A DNA stretch of 47,182 nt from Sulfurovum sp. (GTDB lineage Bacteria; Campylobacterota; Campylobacteria; Campylobacterales; Sulfurovaceae), in NCBI GenBank assembly GCA_027049035.1, contig JALTVI010000093.1, positions 1 to 47,182 on the forward strand. The letters are read 5' to 3'. The notes beneath the pieces are model-generated. The model made no database searches and had not been told where the DNA came from. It saw nothing but the letters and a program-made list of their open reading frames with translations. Positions 16,376-25,226 of the stretch are shown here, piece after piece (positions within the stretch are counted from its first letter, which is position 1; every line of letters begins with the position of its first letter). The translations under genes were made by a program, and so were the position numbers.

Positions 16376-16383
16376 TACCAAAA

Positions 16384-16411
16384 TTCCTAATTCCTAATTC
16401 CTCACTCCTCA
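16384..16411. repeat. Heptamer tract upstream of aat
   Basis: TTCCTAA, TTCCTAA, TTCCTCA, CTCCTCA: four 7-bp units in series. It ends just before the hairpin that holds the aat Shine-Dalgarno. Confidence 0.8.
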
Positions 16412-16413
16412 CT

Positions 16414-16436
16414 TACAAACTCCAAAGGAGTTTGTA
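16414..16436 (+). promoter_or_regulatory. Hairpin sequestering the aat Shine-Dalgarno
   Basis: TACAAACTCC-AAA-GGAGTTTGTA is a perfect 10-bp stem with a 3-nt loop, directly adjoining the ATG at 16437. The SD AAAGGAG spans the loop and the 3' arm, so a folded leader would block initiation. This would allow translation control by temperature, an unwinding factor or coupling, but is also compatible with a repeat element that supplies the SD. Confidence 0.6.
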
Positions 16437-17171
16437 ATGGGCTCCATGTTCGACGAAGACCACTACCTCATAGCCCCCTTAAGCGACTACTCCTACAACT
16501 TTCCAAACCCACGCTTCGCATCCGATGAGGGGCTGCTGGCCTACGGAGGAGACCTCTCTGTCAACCGGCTGCTGACGGCGTACCGAAACGGTATTTTCCC
16601 CTGGTATGCCGAAGGAGACCCCATACTCTGGTGGTCACCCGACCCGCGGCTGCTGCTCTACCCCGGTGATTTCATCGTACGCAAATCGTTTCGCAGGGTG
16701 CTTCGCAACGCGGGATTCGAGGTCAAATTCGATACGCGTTTTGCCGATGTGATACGCCACTGTGCGACGGTACCCAGGGAGGGACAGAGAGGGTCGTGGA
16801 TTCTGCCCGAGATGCAGGAGGCGTACATACGGCTGCATGAAGAGGGATTCGCGCACAGTGTGGAGGTCTACAAAGAGGGGGAGCTTGTCGGCGGCCTTTA
16901 CGGACTGGCGATGGGAAAGGCATTTTTCGGTGAGTCGATGTTCTCTTTGGTTTCGAATGCGTCAAAGGTGGCCTTCAAAGCGCTTAGTGATGTTTTAGGA
17001 CAAAGAGGCTATGATTTTATCGACTGCCAGATGCGTACGGACCATATGGTGGGTCTGGGTGCACAGACAGTACCCAGAGAGCGCTTTTTGAACGAGCTTG
17101 AAGCGACGCTTCAGAAGCCCAGTGACCTGGGAAGCTGGCAGAATTTTGAATGGACATACAAGGAAGATTGA
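16437..17171 (+). CDS. aat: Leucyl/phenylalanyl-tRNA-protein transferase
   Basis: A 244-residue enzyme that adds Leu or Phe from aminoacyl-tRNA to N-terminal Lys or Arg, creating primary N-degrons. Motifs: GLLAYGGDLS, NGIFPWY, WWSPDPR, GELVGGLYGLAMGKAFFGESMFS, DCQM. It follows clpS-clpA, matching the substrate-recognition and degradation steps of the pathway. The TGA overlaps the tal ATG (TGATG). The SD is in a hairpin. Confidence 0.95.
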   Translation: MGSMFDEDHYLIAPLSDYSYNFPNPRFASDEGLLAYGGDLSVNRLLTAYRNGIFPWYAEGDPILWWSPDPRLLLYPGDFIVRKSFRRVLRNAGFEVKFDTRFADVIRHCATVPREGQRGSWILPEMQEAYIRLHEEGFAHSVEVYKEGELVGGLYGLAMGKAFFGESMFSLVSNASKVAFKALSDVLGQRGYDFIDCQMRTDHMVGLGAQTVPRERFLNELEATLQKPSDLGSWQNFEWTYKED

Positions 17172-18154
17172 TGGTAGATAGAGAAATCGGGTTTTCACTC
17201 TGGCTAGACTTTGTGGAGCGTGACTACCTTAAAAACGAATTTGGCAAACTGATAGAGAAGGGGATCATCAACGGTGCGACAAGCAATCCGGCGATCTTCG
17301 CTTCAGCGATCACCACTTCGCCGGCATACAGGGCGCAGCTGGAATCGTTGGAGGGCAAGAGCCCCAAAGAGAAGTACGAAGCGCTTGCGATCGAAGATAT
17401 CAAAACCGCTGCACAGGCGCTTAGACCGCTCTACGACGAAGACAACGACGGTTACATCTCCATCGAGGTGGACCCTTTCCTCTCCAACGATACCGAGGGG
17501 ACCATCGCAGAAGGTAAGCGCCTCTTTGAAGCAATCGGCGAGCCCAACGTGATGATCAAGGTACCTGCTACCAATGCCGGGTACGATGCGATGACGGCAC
17601 TGCTGGCTGAGGGAATCTCGGTCAATGCGACACTCATCTTCTCTCCTACCCAGGCACAGCGTTGTGTGAAAGCGATGGAGAAGGGGATGGAGCAGACCGA
17701 AGCGAAGGTTGACGGTGTCATCTCCGTCTTTGTCAGCCGCTTTGACAGAATGCTTGATGACGAATTGGCGCAAAGCGGCATCGAGACTGGGCTTACGGGT
17801 ATCTACAATGCGGCAAAGATCTACAACCTGATCGAGCGAAACGGTAACGAGCGTATCCGCACACTCTTTGCAAGTACCGGTGTCAAGGGAGAGGATCTGC
17901 CTCCTTACTACTATATGCGCGCCCTGCTGGCATCCCATTCTGTCAATACCGCGCCGCTTGCGACCATTGAGTCGTGGCTGGCGGTCAAACCGACACCGCC
18001 ACAGCTTCCAATGGATGACGCGGCAATCAACGGCTACTTCACAAAACTTGCCGACAGCGGCTTTGTAATGGATGAAGTTTATGCTACACTTCTTAAAGAG
18101 GGACTTGAAGCGTTTGAAAAGGCCTTTGGACAAATGCTTGAGAGTCTGAAGTAA
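17171..18154 (+). CDS. tal: Transaldolase
   Basis: A 327-residue TIM-barrel enzyme of the non-oxidative pentose phosphate pathway, moving a dihydroxyacetone unit between sugar phosphates. The Schiff-base Lys is in MIKVPATNAGYDAMTALL. It has the Campylobacterota form, longer at the N-terminus and with GATSNPAIFASAI. The start at 17171 overlaps the aat stop; an in-frame ATG at 17150 would be inside aat. Same transcript as aat is likely. Confidence 0.92.
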   Translation: MVDREIGFSLWLDFVERDYLKNEFGKLIEKGIINGATSNPAIFASAITTSPAYRAQLESLEGKSPKEKYEALAIEDIKTAAQALRPLYDEDNDGYISIEVDPFLSNDTEGTIAEGKRLFEAIGEPNVMIKVPATNAGYDAMTALLAEGISVNATLIFSPTQAQRCVKAMEKGMEQTEAKVDGVISVFVSRFDRMLDDELAQSGIETGLTGIYNAAKIYNLIERNGNERIRTLFASTGVKGEDLPPYYYMRALLASHSVNTAPLATIESWLAVKPTPPQLPMDDAAINGYFTKLADSGFVMDEVYATLLKEGLEAFEKAFGQMLESLK

Positions 18155-18173
18155 CACGAAGGAAGGAGCGGGA

Positions 18174-19313
18174 ATGGAAGAGAAACTCAAACTCTATCTG
18201 CGTACGATGATCTCCAATAAAGGAAGTGACCTCCATCTTAAGTCAGGGTCGAACGTGCGTGTGCGGATACATGGTGTGCTGAAACTGCTTGGAAAGGATG
18301 TTCTAAGCGCGGCACAAATGGAGGAGCTGGCCAGAGAGATCACTACGCCAGACCAGTTCGACAAGCTCAAAAAAGAGCGTAACCTCGACTTCTCCTATGC
18401 CATTGGTACAGAGCACAGATTCAGGGTGAACTTCTTCTATCAGATGGATGGGCTCAGTGCGGTCTTTCGTATCATTCCCGTTGAGATTCTCAGTATCGAA
18501 CAGCTCAAACTTCCGCCGGTGGTGAACGAGTTTGCCAGCATTCAGCGTGGGCTGGTACTGGTAACAGGAGTGACCGGTTCGGGTAAATCGACTACGCTTG
18601 CCGCGATTCTGGACAAGATAAACCGTGAGCAGAAAAAACATATTATTACTGTTGAAGATCCGATTGAATTCGTTCACAAGGATAGAGGCTGCCTGATTAA
18701 CCAGCGAAGTATCGGGCAGGATGCCCACTCCTTCTCCGATGCGTTGCGTGCTGCACTGCGTGAAGACCCTGACATCATTCTGGTCGGAGAGATGAGGGAC
18801 CTTGAGACGATCGATATCGCGATGCACGCAGCCAACACCGGACACCTGGTATTTTCTACGCTGCACACCCTCGATGCCAAAGAGACGATCGACCGTATTG
18901 TCGGTATGTTTCCCAACGATGAGCAGAACCGTATCCGGATGTCTCTGGCTTCTGTGCTGGAAGGTGTGCTCTCGCAGCGTCTGATCCCGACAGTAAAGGG
19001 CGGCCGTGCCGCGGCGATCGAGATTTTGAAAAAGACGGCGCGTATCGAACAGCTGATCGCAGAGAATCGTGACAGTGAGATACCCGATGCGCTCTTTGAA
19101 GGAAAAGAGATCTACGGTACGCAGACCTTCGACCAGGCACTGCTTGATTTGCTTAAAAAAGGGGAGATCGACGGCAAGACAGCGCTTGAATATGCGACCA
19201 ACCCGGCCGATATGAAACTGAAGATGCAGGGGGTCGGAAAGGGTGCCATTGTCGACGAGGATGCCATGAACAAAGAGATGGACGTCTTCGAGTTCAAGGA
19301 TGAGGAGGGTTAA
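18174..19313 (+). CDS. pilT: Type IV pilus retraction ATPase PilT-like
   Basis: A 379-residue secretion ATPase with N-terminal GSDLHLKSGS, Walker A GVTGSGKSTT, Asp box EDPIEF, Walker B ILVGEMRD and His box STLHT. PilT hydrolyses ATP to depolymerise pili, giving twitching motility and DNA uptake. No other pil genes are nearby. GGAAGGAG precedes the ATG. The stop codon is inside the first copy of a 41-nt direct repeat. Confidence 0.93.
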   Translation: MEEKLKLYLRTMISNKGSDLHLKSGSNVRVRIHGVLKLLGKDVLSAAQMEELAREITTPDQFDKLKKERNLDFSYAIGTEHRFRVNFFYQMDGLSAVFRIIPVEILSIEQLKLPPVVNEFASIQRGLVLVTGVTGSGKSTTLAAILDKINREQKKHIITVEDPIEFVHKDRGCLINQRSIGQDAHSFSDALRAALREDPDIILVGEMRDLETIDIAMHAANTGHLVFSTLHTLDAKETIDRIVGMFPNDEQNRIRMSLASVLEGVLSQRLIPTVKGGRAAAIEILKKTARIEQLIAENRDSEIPDALFEGKEIYGTQTFDQALLDLLKKGEIDGKTALEYATNPADMKLKMQGVGKGAIVDEDAMNKEMDVFEFKDEEG

Positions 19314-19345
19314 GCAAATCTGAACTGCTTCAGGTTTGTACCGAC
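19305..19345. repeat. 41-nt direct repeat, copy 1 (end of pilT)
   Basis: Begins in the last codons of pilT (GAGGGTTAAG) and ends ACCGAC. It is the same as 19385-19425 except for one base. It contains the dyad AAATCTGAA-CTGC-TTCAGGTTT (one mismatch in this copy). Confidence 0.85.
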
Positions 19346-19384
19346 GAAACCGGAGCGGTGGAGCGAAGTGACCCGCGAAGGCAA

Positions 19385-19425
19385 GAGGGTTAAGCAAATC
19401 TGAACTGCTTCAGATTTGTACCGAC
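19385..19425. repeat. 41-nt direct repeat, copy 2
   Basis: Second copy, 80 nt after the first, with the dyad AAATCTGAA-CTGC-TTCAGATTT perfect here. The 39 nt between copies hold GGAGCGGTGGAGCGAAGTG. No coding role is apparent; the duplicate suggests tandem duplication of the pilT 3' end. Confidence 0.85.
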
Positions 19426-19454
19426 CTTTTCAACTCCTCTTAAAATTATTTCGA

Positions 19455-19460
19455 TATAAT
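19455..19460 (+). promoter_or_regulatory. Probable rplY promoter -10
   Basis: Consensus TATAAT in CGATATAATCCG, 31 nt before the rplY start. The -35 region is poor, as is common in Campylobacterota promoters. Confidence 0.45.
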
Positions 19461-19490
19461 CCGCTTCTATTTTAAATGAAGGACATACAG

Positions 19491-20027
19491 ATGTTAGAAG
19501 GTATCGTTAGAGAGAGTATCGGAAAGACTACTGCAAAGAAGCTTAGAAGAGATGGTTATCTAACTGCAAACCTTTACGCCAAGGGTGTAGAGAACATTCA
19601 GGCTGCGTTCAAGCGCGGTGAGTTTGTAAGAGCAGTCAGAGCCAAAGAGAACCTTGCGTTTCCCGTAAAGGTAGGAGACAAGGAACTCAACGTTGTCATC
19701 CAGGAGTATCAACTGCATCCGGTTCACGGTGAAGTGGTACACGTAGACCTCAGAATTGCCGTTCCTGGACAGGTAACGGACTATCTTGTTCCTGTCGTGA
19801 CACACGGTACACCGGTTGGTCTCAAGAACAAAGGTGTTCTTGTCATGTCCAAAAGAAGAGTCAAGGTAAGAGGCACGATCGAGAATATGCCTGCGAAGTT
19901 CGACCTCAATGTCGAGCCGCTCAACAGAGACGACTCTATCCTCATCAGAGACATCGAAGTACCTGAAGGGTGCAGAATGATGGACAGACCTGATGTCGCT
20001 GTTTGTGGTGTGATCAAGTCCAAGTAA
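19491..20027 (+). CDS. rplY: 50S ribosomal protein L25 (Ctc form)
   Basis: A 178-residue 5S rRNA-binding protein with an N-terminal L25 domain (LRRDGYLTANLYAKGVEN) and a C-terminal TL5/Ctc domain (VPVVTHGTPVGLKNKGVL). The start at 19491 follows AAGGA by 7-8 nt; an ATG five codons earlier lacks an SD. It begins the block rplY-pth-lptF/G-lysA-pheA-hisC, which I recall as conserved in C. jejuni. Confidence 0.95.
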   Translation: MLEGIVRESIGKTTAKKLRRDGYLTANLYAKGVENIQAAFKRGEFVRAVRAKENLAFPVKVGDKELNVVIQEYQLHPVHGEVVHVDLRIAVPGQVTDYLVPVVTHGTPVGLKNKGVLVMSKRRVKVRGTIENMPAKFDLNVEPLNRDDSILIRDIEVPEGCRMMDRPDVAVCGVIKSK

Positions 20028-20040
20028 TGAAAGTGCTGTC

Positions 20041-20613
20041 GTGACACTTTTTGTCGGTCTGGGTAATCCGGGATCGCAATACGAAAACACACGACACAAT
20101 ATCGGCTTCAAAGTTGTCGACGCTCTTGTCGGACACTTTGCTGCCCGCGATATCTCCAAAAATACATTCCACGGTCAGCTCTACCGCACCGCATCTACCC
20201 TTTTTCTCAAACCGACAACCTATATGAACCTCTCGGGCAAAAGTGTACTTCCCGTAAAGCAGTTTTTCAAAATCGAGCTTGAAGATATCATTGTCATTCA
20301 TGATGATATCGATCTGCCTTTTGGGGCGGTGCGTTTTAAAAGAGGCGGCGGCCACGGCGGCCACAACGGACTCAAATCCATCGATGCAATGGTGGGCAGG
20401 GAGTATCTGCGTGTCCGCATCGGGGTAGGAAAACCCGAACGCAAGTCGCAGGTAGCAGACTATGTACTGCATGATTTCAGCGAAGTGGAGATGGCATGCA
20501 TCCCGCAGCTTATTACACATGTCAAAGAGGCATGCCTTGCGCTGCAAAAGCATGACCTAAATGAAGTGAAGTCACACTATTCGCTTAAATCTATAGAGGC
20601 ACTCTGTCCATGA
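20041..20613 (+). CDS. pth: Peptidyl-tRNA hydrolase
   Basis: A 190-residue enzyme that recycles peptidyl-tRNA released from stalled ribosomes. Motifs: FVGLGNPGSQYENTRHNIGF with the catalytic His of RHN, KPTTYMNLSG, HDDIDLPFG and GGGHGGHNGLKS. The start is GTG, without a clear SD. A 5-codon ORF (20027-20044, MKVLS) starts on the rplY stop and ends on the GTG start (TCGTGA), so re-initiation is a possible mechanism. It overlaps the permease gene by 4 nt. Confidence 0.94.
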   Translation: MTLFVGLGNPGSQYENTRHNIGFKVVDALVGHFAARDISKNTFHGQLYRTASTLFLKPTTYMNLSGKSVLPVKQFFKIELEDIIVIHDDIDLPFGAVRFKRGGGHGGHNGLKSIDAMVGREYLRVRIGVGKPERKSQVADYVLHDFSEVEMACIPQLITHVKEACLALQKHDLNEVKSHYSLKSIEALCP

Positions 20614-21689
20614 CACTGCAGCCTCCGCTCTACTTCCGCTATCTGGCATGGCACTACACCAGGAATCTGCTTGCCATCCTCTTTGGCCTCTCTTTCGCAT
20701 TTGCCGCTATCGACTACTTTCAGCATATTCCGCAGTTGGATGTCTCCGGAAGCCACAAAGTTCTCTATATCTACTACATGTGGCAGGAGGCACTGGGGCT
20801 GCTCTATCCGCTGGCGATTGTGTTGGCACTCATTATGACCAAGTTGATGCTTGTCAAACAGAATACGATGACGATTCTCCATGCATTCGGTTTCAGTAAA
20901 CGGCGGCTGATTCTTCCCTTTCTGATCATTGCAACCCTTACCTATGCGGTGTTTGTGGGGCTCCATGCGACCTCTTTCTCCTATGCCAAGGACAAGGCAG
21001 CGATGCTGCTTGAAAAGCAGTTGGGTGCCTACAATGTCAACGACCTCTTTTTCAAGTACAACGATACGTTCGTTTATATGAAAAAGCTTGACCCTGTACA
21101 CAAAAAGCTTGAAGATGTCACCATCTTCAAAGTTAAGGATAACAGGGTGCTCTATACCCTTCATGCCCCCTATGCCCTTTTTGACGGCAAAGAGTGGGAA
21201 GCGAAGCAGGCGACGATAAAGCGGCATGTCTACGAAAATGGAAGACTGATGCGCTACCAGATAGAAAAAAAAGGGAGTATCAAGACGCTTGATGGTTACA
21301 AACCGAAGATCATCGAGTCACTCTATGAAGGAAAATCACTCAATATAGTCGATGCATACAACACCTGGAGGCTGCTGGAGAAGCAGCACCTCAACTCCGA
21401 CAAGATTCGGGCGGCACTCTATGAGAAGACGGTGATGCCGCTCTTTGCAATCGCCTTGGTGATCATGCTTTTCTTCAAACTTCCTTTTCATGCCCGTATG
21501 ATGCGCTTTGGACTGGTGATTGCCGCGGCACTCGGAGTGACGTTCATCTCCTGGGGAATTCTGTTCGGGCTCTATCAGATGGGGGCCAATGGTGTGATTT
21601 CGCCTGAAGCAGCAGCTGTTGTACCCATTCTTCTGCTGTGGCTCTATGCGCTCTATGTTTTTGTAACAGATGAGCGCAAGATCGTCTGA
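20610..21689 (+). CDS. LptF/LptG family lipopolysaccharide export permease
   Basis: A 359-residue YjgP/YjgQ-type permease: about three N-terminal membrane helices, a periplasmic beta-rich middle (about 115-260), and three C-terminal helices. Such proteins pair with LptB ATPase and move LPS out of the inner membrane to LptA. LptF and LptG cannot be told apart by eye. lptE, the outer-membrane partner, is at 38669. Its start overlaps the pth stop. Conserved position between pth and lysA. Confidence 0.85.
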   Translation: MTLQPPLYFRYLAWHYTRNLLAILFGLSFAFAAIDYFQHIPQLDVSGSHKVLYIYYMWQEALGLLYPLAIVLALIMTKLMLVKQNTMTILHAFGFSKRRLILPFLIIATLTYAVFVGLHATSFSYAKDKAAMLLEKQLGAYNVNDLFFKYNDTFVYMKKLDPVHKKLEDVTIFKVKDNRVLYTLHAPYALFDGKEWEAKQATIKRHVYENGRLMRYQIEKKGSIKTLDGYKPKIIESLYEGKSLNIVDAYNTWRLLEKQHLNSDKIRAALYEKTVMPLFAIALVIMLFFKLPFHARMMRFGLVIAAALGVTFISWGILFGLYQMGANGVISPEAAAVVPILLLWLYALYVFVTDERKIV

Positions 21690-21768
21690 AGCCTGCCTCG
21701 AAGACTCCCTAACTCCCCTCTTAGCGATTTTTGGATAAAATCACTCCAAATCACAGAGAGGATCCTCT

Positions 21769-22977
21769 ATGTCCATAGATTACAAAGCACTGGTTGAAAA
21801 GTACGATACACCGCTGTATATGTACGATTTTGACTATATCGAGAACCGCTACAAGACGCTCAAAGAGGCGTTTGCCGGCAAAAAGTCACTCATCAACTAT
21901 GCAGTCAAAGCCAATTCCAACCTTTCGGTCATTCAGCATCTTGCAAAGCTTGGAGCAGGAGCGGACTGTGTGAGTATCGGTGAAGTACGCCGTGCACTCG
22001 ATGCAGGAGTGGAGAAGTACAAGATTATCTTTTCGGGTGTGGGAAAGCGTGACGACGAGATAGAAGAGGCACTTGAACGTGACATTCTGATGCTCAACCT
22101 TGAGAGTGAAGCGGAGATGAAACGTGTCGAGATGGTTGCAAAAAAGCTGGGGAAAGAGGCACGCATCTCCATCCGTGTCAACCCCAACATAGACCCTCAG
22201 ACACACCCTTACATCTCTACGGGGCTGCACGAGAACAAGTTCGGTGTCGAGATCGATATGGCAAAGCGTATGTACATCTACGCCAACAAGTCTGAACATC
22301 TCAATCCTGTAGGGATCCATTTCCATATCGGTTCGCAGCTGACCAATCTCGACCCGATAAAAGAGTCGGCAATGATCGTCGCCGATCTGGTACGTTCGCT
22401 CAAAGCGATCAAGATCGATATCAAGTTCTTCGATGTGGGCGGCGGTATCGGAGTGGTCTATGACGATGAGACGACCATTTCCGAGACGGCATATACTGAA
22501 GTGATCGCTGAGGCGGTCAAGGGGCTTGATGTGACCATCGCCTGTGAACCGGGGCGCTATATGGTTGCCAATGCGGGGGCCTTCTTTACTCGTGTGCTCT
22601 ATGAGAAGAACAATGACGGAAAGCGTTTTGTCATTGTAGACGGTGGAATGAACGACCTTATCAGACCGAGTCTCTACAATGCTTATCACAGCATAGAGGC
22701 GCCGGGTGTGGAAGGTGAGACGATGCCTGCCGATGTCGTGGGGCCTGTGTGTGAGAGCGGTGACTTCTTCGGCAAGAATGTGCCGCTGCCCCCGCTGCAG
22801 CATAATGATATTCTGGTGGTACACTCCGCAGGTGCCTACGGCTTTACGATGGCAAGCAACTACAACACACGCCCGAAGCCTGCCGAGGTGGCGCTTCAGG
22901 GCGGTAAAGACCGTCTGATCAGACGCCGGGAAACCTACGAGGACCAGGTGAGACTGGAGAAAGAGTACCTGCTCTAA
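21769..22977 (+). CDS. lysA: Diaminopimelate decarboxylase
   Basis: A 402-residue PLP-dependent fold-III decarboxylase forming lysine from meso-diaminopimelate. NYAVKANSN carries the PLP Lys, and HFHIGSQL, GGGIGVVY and CEPGRYMVANAG are family motifs. The SD AGAGGA lies in the palindrome AGAGGATCCTCT that directly precedes the ATG. It begins an amino-acid run with pheA and hisC. Confidence 0.95.
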   Translation: MSIDYKALVEKYDTPLYMYDFDYIENRYKTLKEAFAGKKSLINYAVKANSNLSVIQHLAKLGAGADCVSIGEVRRALDAGVEKYKIIFSGVGKRDDEIEEALERDILMLNLESEAEMKRVEMVAKKLGKEARISIRVNPNIDPQTHPYISTGLHENKFGVEIDMAKRMYIYANKSEHLNPVGIHFHIGSQLTNLDPIKESAMIVADLVRSLKAIKIDIKFFDVGGGIGVVYDDETTISETAYTEVIAEAVKGLDVTIACEPGRYMVANAGAFFTRVLYEKNNDGKRFVIVDGGMNDLIRPSLYNAYHSIEAPGVEGETMPADVVGPVCESGDFFGKNVPLPPLQHNDILVVHSAGAYGFTMASNYNTRPKPAEVALQGGKDRLIRRRETYEDQVRLEKEYLL

Positions 22978-22994
22978 GCAACAAAGGAGAGGTG

Positions 22995-24053
22995 ATGACA
23001 CTGGATCAACTGCGCGAAAAGATAGACCATATCGACGATACACTGCTGAAGCTCTACAACGAGCGGATGGAGCTTGTCCACCAGGTGGGGGAGCTCAAAA
23101 ATACGACCGGTGCACCCATTTACCGTCCTGAGCGTGAGCAGGCGATTTTGCAGCGCCTCAAGGCGCAGAATGACGGCAAACTGACCGATGAAGCGATTGA
23201 TGCGCTCTTTCTGGAGCTTTTCGCCGTAGCACGCAACCTTGAGCGTCCCGAAGCGGTTGCCTACCTGGGTCCGGAGGCAAGTTTTACTCACCAGGCAGCC
23301 GAGAGCAAGTTCGGTGCGATGAGCGCCTACTTCCCGGTGGCGACCATCAAAGGCGTCTTCCGCGAAGTGAGCAACGGCAAGGCGAAGTTCGGTGTCGTGC
23401 CCATCGAGAACAGCTCCAACGGTATTGTCAGCGATACGATCAACTGCCTCAACGACTATGACCTCAAGATCATTGCCGAAGTGGTGGTGGACATCCATCA
23501 CGTGCTTGCCACACAGGCGGAAAAGATAGAGAATATCAAACGCATCTACTCCAAAGATATCGCCTTTGGGCAGTGCCAGAATTTCCTGAACGATTTCGGG
23601 CTGGACGATGTGGAGCAGATCCCGGTGGAGTCAACGGCAAAAGCAGCGAAGCTTGCTGCCGAAGATCCCGAGAGTGCGGCAATCTGTTCGGTCGTTGCAG
23701 CGAAAATCTACAATCTGCCCGTACTCTTCGAGAATATCGAAGATGACCAGAACAACCGTACACGCTTCTTTGTCATCAGTGATTTCGAGAATGCGCCAAG
23801 CGGCAACGACAAAACGTCGCTGCTTGTAAGACTGCCCAACAAGCCGGGCTCTCTGGTAGAATTCCTGAACGATTTTGAGAAGGCAAAGATCAACCTGACC
23901 AAGATCAAATCGCATATCGTCGAAGGTGTCTCTATCTTCTTCATCGAATTCAACGGGCACAAGGATGACCCGGAGATCAAGGCAATTTTGGAGAAGCACA
24001 AAGATTCGGTCAAGGTGCTGGGATCGTATGTCAAAGAGACCGATGATATTTGA
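22995..24053 (+). CDS. pheA: Chorismate mutase / prephenate dehydratase
   Basis: A 352-residue P-protein of phenylalanine synthesis: chorismate mutase at about 1-85 (LREKIDHIDDTLLKLYNERM), prephenate dehydratase at about 90-270 (VAYLGPEASFTH, VVPIENSSNG), and a C-terminal ACT domain (LLVRLPNKPGSLVEFLNDF) for Phe feedback. SD AAAGGAG; start ATG 22995 preferred over GTG 22992. A heptamer tract begins right after its TGA. Confidence 0.95.
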   Translation: MTLDQLREKIDHIDDTLLKLYNERMELVHQVGELKNTTGAPIYRPEREQAILQRLKAQNDGKLTDEAIDALFLELFAVARNLERPEAVAYLGPEASFTHQAAESKFGAMSAYFPVATIKGVFREVSNGKAKFGVVPIENSSNGIVSDTINCLNDYDLKIIAEVVVDIHHVLATQAEKIENIKRIYSKDIAFGQCQNFLNDFGLDDVEQIPVESTAKAAKLAAEDPESAAICSVVAAKIYNLPVLFENIEDDQNNRTRFFVISDFENAPSGNDKTSLLVRLPNKPGSLVEFLNDFEKAKINLTKIKSHIVEGVSIFFIEFNGHKDDPEIKAILEKHKDSVKVLGSYVKETDDI

Positions 24054-24088
24054 ATAGTGAGCAGGTAGCAGAGAGAAGAGAGTAGGGT
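24054..24088. repeat. Heptamer tract after pheA
   Basis: Five 7-bp units: ATAGTGA, GCAGGTA, GCAGAGA, GAAGAGA, GTAGGGT. It starts with the first base after the pheA stop and runs into a REP-like hairpin. It resembles the tract after leuS (ATAGTGA, GGAGGTA). Confidence 0.7.
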
Positions 24089-24103
24089 GCGTAACCACGT
24101 ACC
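24083..24103. repeat. REP-like hairpin, GTAGGGTGCG type
   Basis: GGTGCGT-AACC-ACGTACC with one mismatch, preceded by TAG. Same family as the elements at 27280, 40550 and 40621. Confidence 0.75.
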
Positions 24104-24131
24104 AATAAAACGACCCAAAGTTGGAGAACGT

Positions 24132-25226
24132 ATGAGATTTAACAAAGTATTGGAAGATATCAAGACCTATGAAGCGGGAAAGCCCATTGAACTGGTCGTA
24201 CGGGAGTTCGGTGTGAAACCGGAAGAGGTGGTGAAGCTCGCTTCCAACGAAAACCCCATCGGCACCTCTCCGAAAGTAGCCGAAGTGATTCGTCAAAATG
24301 CCGAAAAAGCGCATCTCTATCCCGATGACAGTATGTTCGAACTCAAAGCGGCACTGGCGGCGAAGTTCGATGTACGAGAGGAGAATATCATCATCGGAGC
24401 GGGAAGCGACCAGGTACTCGAGTTCATTTCGCGTGCACTGCTCAATGAGAGCGAATCGGTGTTGATGTCGGCGATGACATTTGCAATGTACGAAATCTAC
24501 GCCAGACAGATGGGGGCGAAGATCGTGCGAACGCCAAGTTACGAACACAAGGCTGACGAATTCATCTCCGCTTACAAAGCGCACAAGCCAAAGATTGTCT
24601 ATATCTGTACGCCAAACAACCCGACCGGCGATGCGACAGCCAAAGAGGAGGTGCTGCGTATCATCGAAGCGGTCGAGAGCGATACACTGGTCGTGGTGGA
24701 TGGTGCCTATATGGAGTATGCCGCTGCCAAAGATCCAAAGTATGCCATTGTTCCAAATGATCTGATGGGGTATGAGAATGTCATCTATCTTGGTACCTTC
24801 TCCAAAGCCTACGGCCTTGGCGGCATGCGTGTGGGGTACGGCATCGCGCAGGGCAGCCTGATCAAAGAGCTCTACAAGATGCGTCCGCCCTTTAACATTA
24901 CGACACTTTCGCTTGCCGCAGCCATCGAGGCGGCAGGGGACAATGCGTTTGTGGAGACCTCTATCGCACTGCACCAGGAGCAGATCGTACGTTACGAGGC
25001 ATTTGCACAGACGCACGGGTTTGACTATATCGACAGCTATACAAACTTCATTACCTATCTTTTCCCCGATGCTATGGATTCGACGAAAATCTCTGATGCA
25101 CTGCTCAGACGCGGGGTGATCATCCGTAACCTTGCCTCCTATGGGATGAATGCGGTACGTATCACGGTAGGGACAGCACGGCAGAACGACATCTTCTTCA
25201 AACACTTTGCGGAGGTGATCGGATGA
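24132..25226 (+). CDS. hisC: Histidinol-phosphate aminotransferase
   Basis: A 364-residue PLP enzyme of histidine synthesis. [25 protein letters not shown] and the PLP Lys in [16 protein letters not shown] mark the family. The start at 24132 follows GGAG; an in-frame ATG at 24087 lies in the REP-like element. In C. jejuni hisC is followed by fliF; here a 70-residue ORF overlaps its stop by 4 nt. Confidence 0.94.
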   Translation: MRFNKVLEDIKTYEAGKPIELVVREFGVKPEEVVKLASNENPIGTSPKVAEVIRQNAEKAHLYPDDSMFELKAALAAKFDVREENIIIGAGSDQVLEFISRALLNESESVLMSAMTFAMYEIYARQMGAKIVRTPSYEHKADEFISAYKAHKPKIVYICTPNNPTGDATAKEEVLRIIEAVESDTLVVVDGAYMEYAAAKDPKYAIVPNDLMGYENVIYLGTFSKAYGLGGMRVGYGIAQGSLIKELYKMRPPFNITTLSLAAAIEAAGDNAFVETSIALHQEQIVRYEAFAQTHGFDYIDSYTNFITYLFPDAMDSTKISDALLRRGVIIRNLASYGMNAVRITVGTARQNDIFFKHFAEVIG

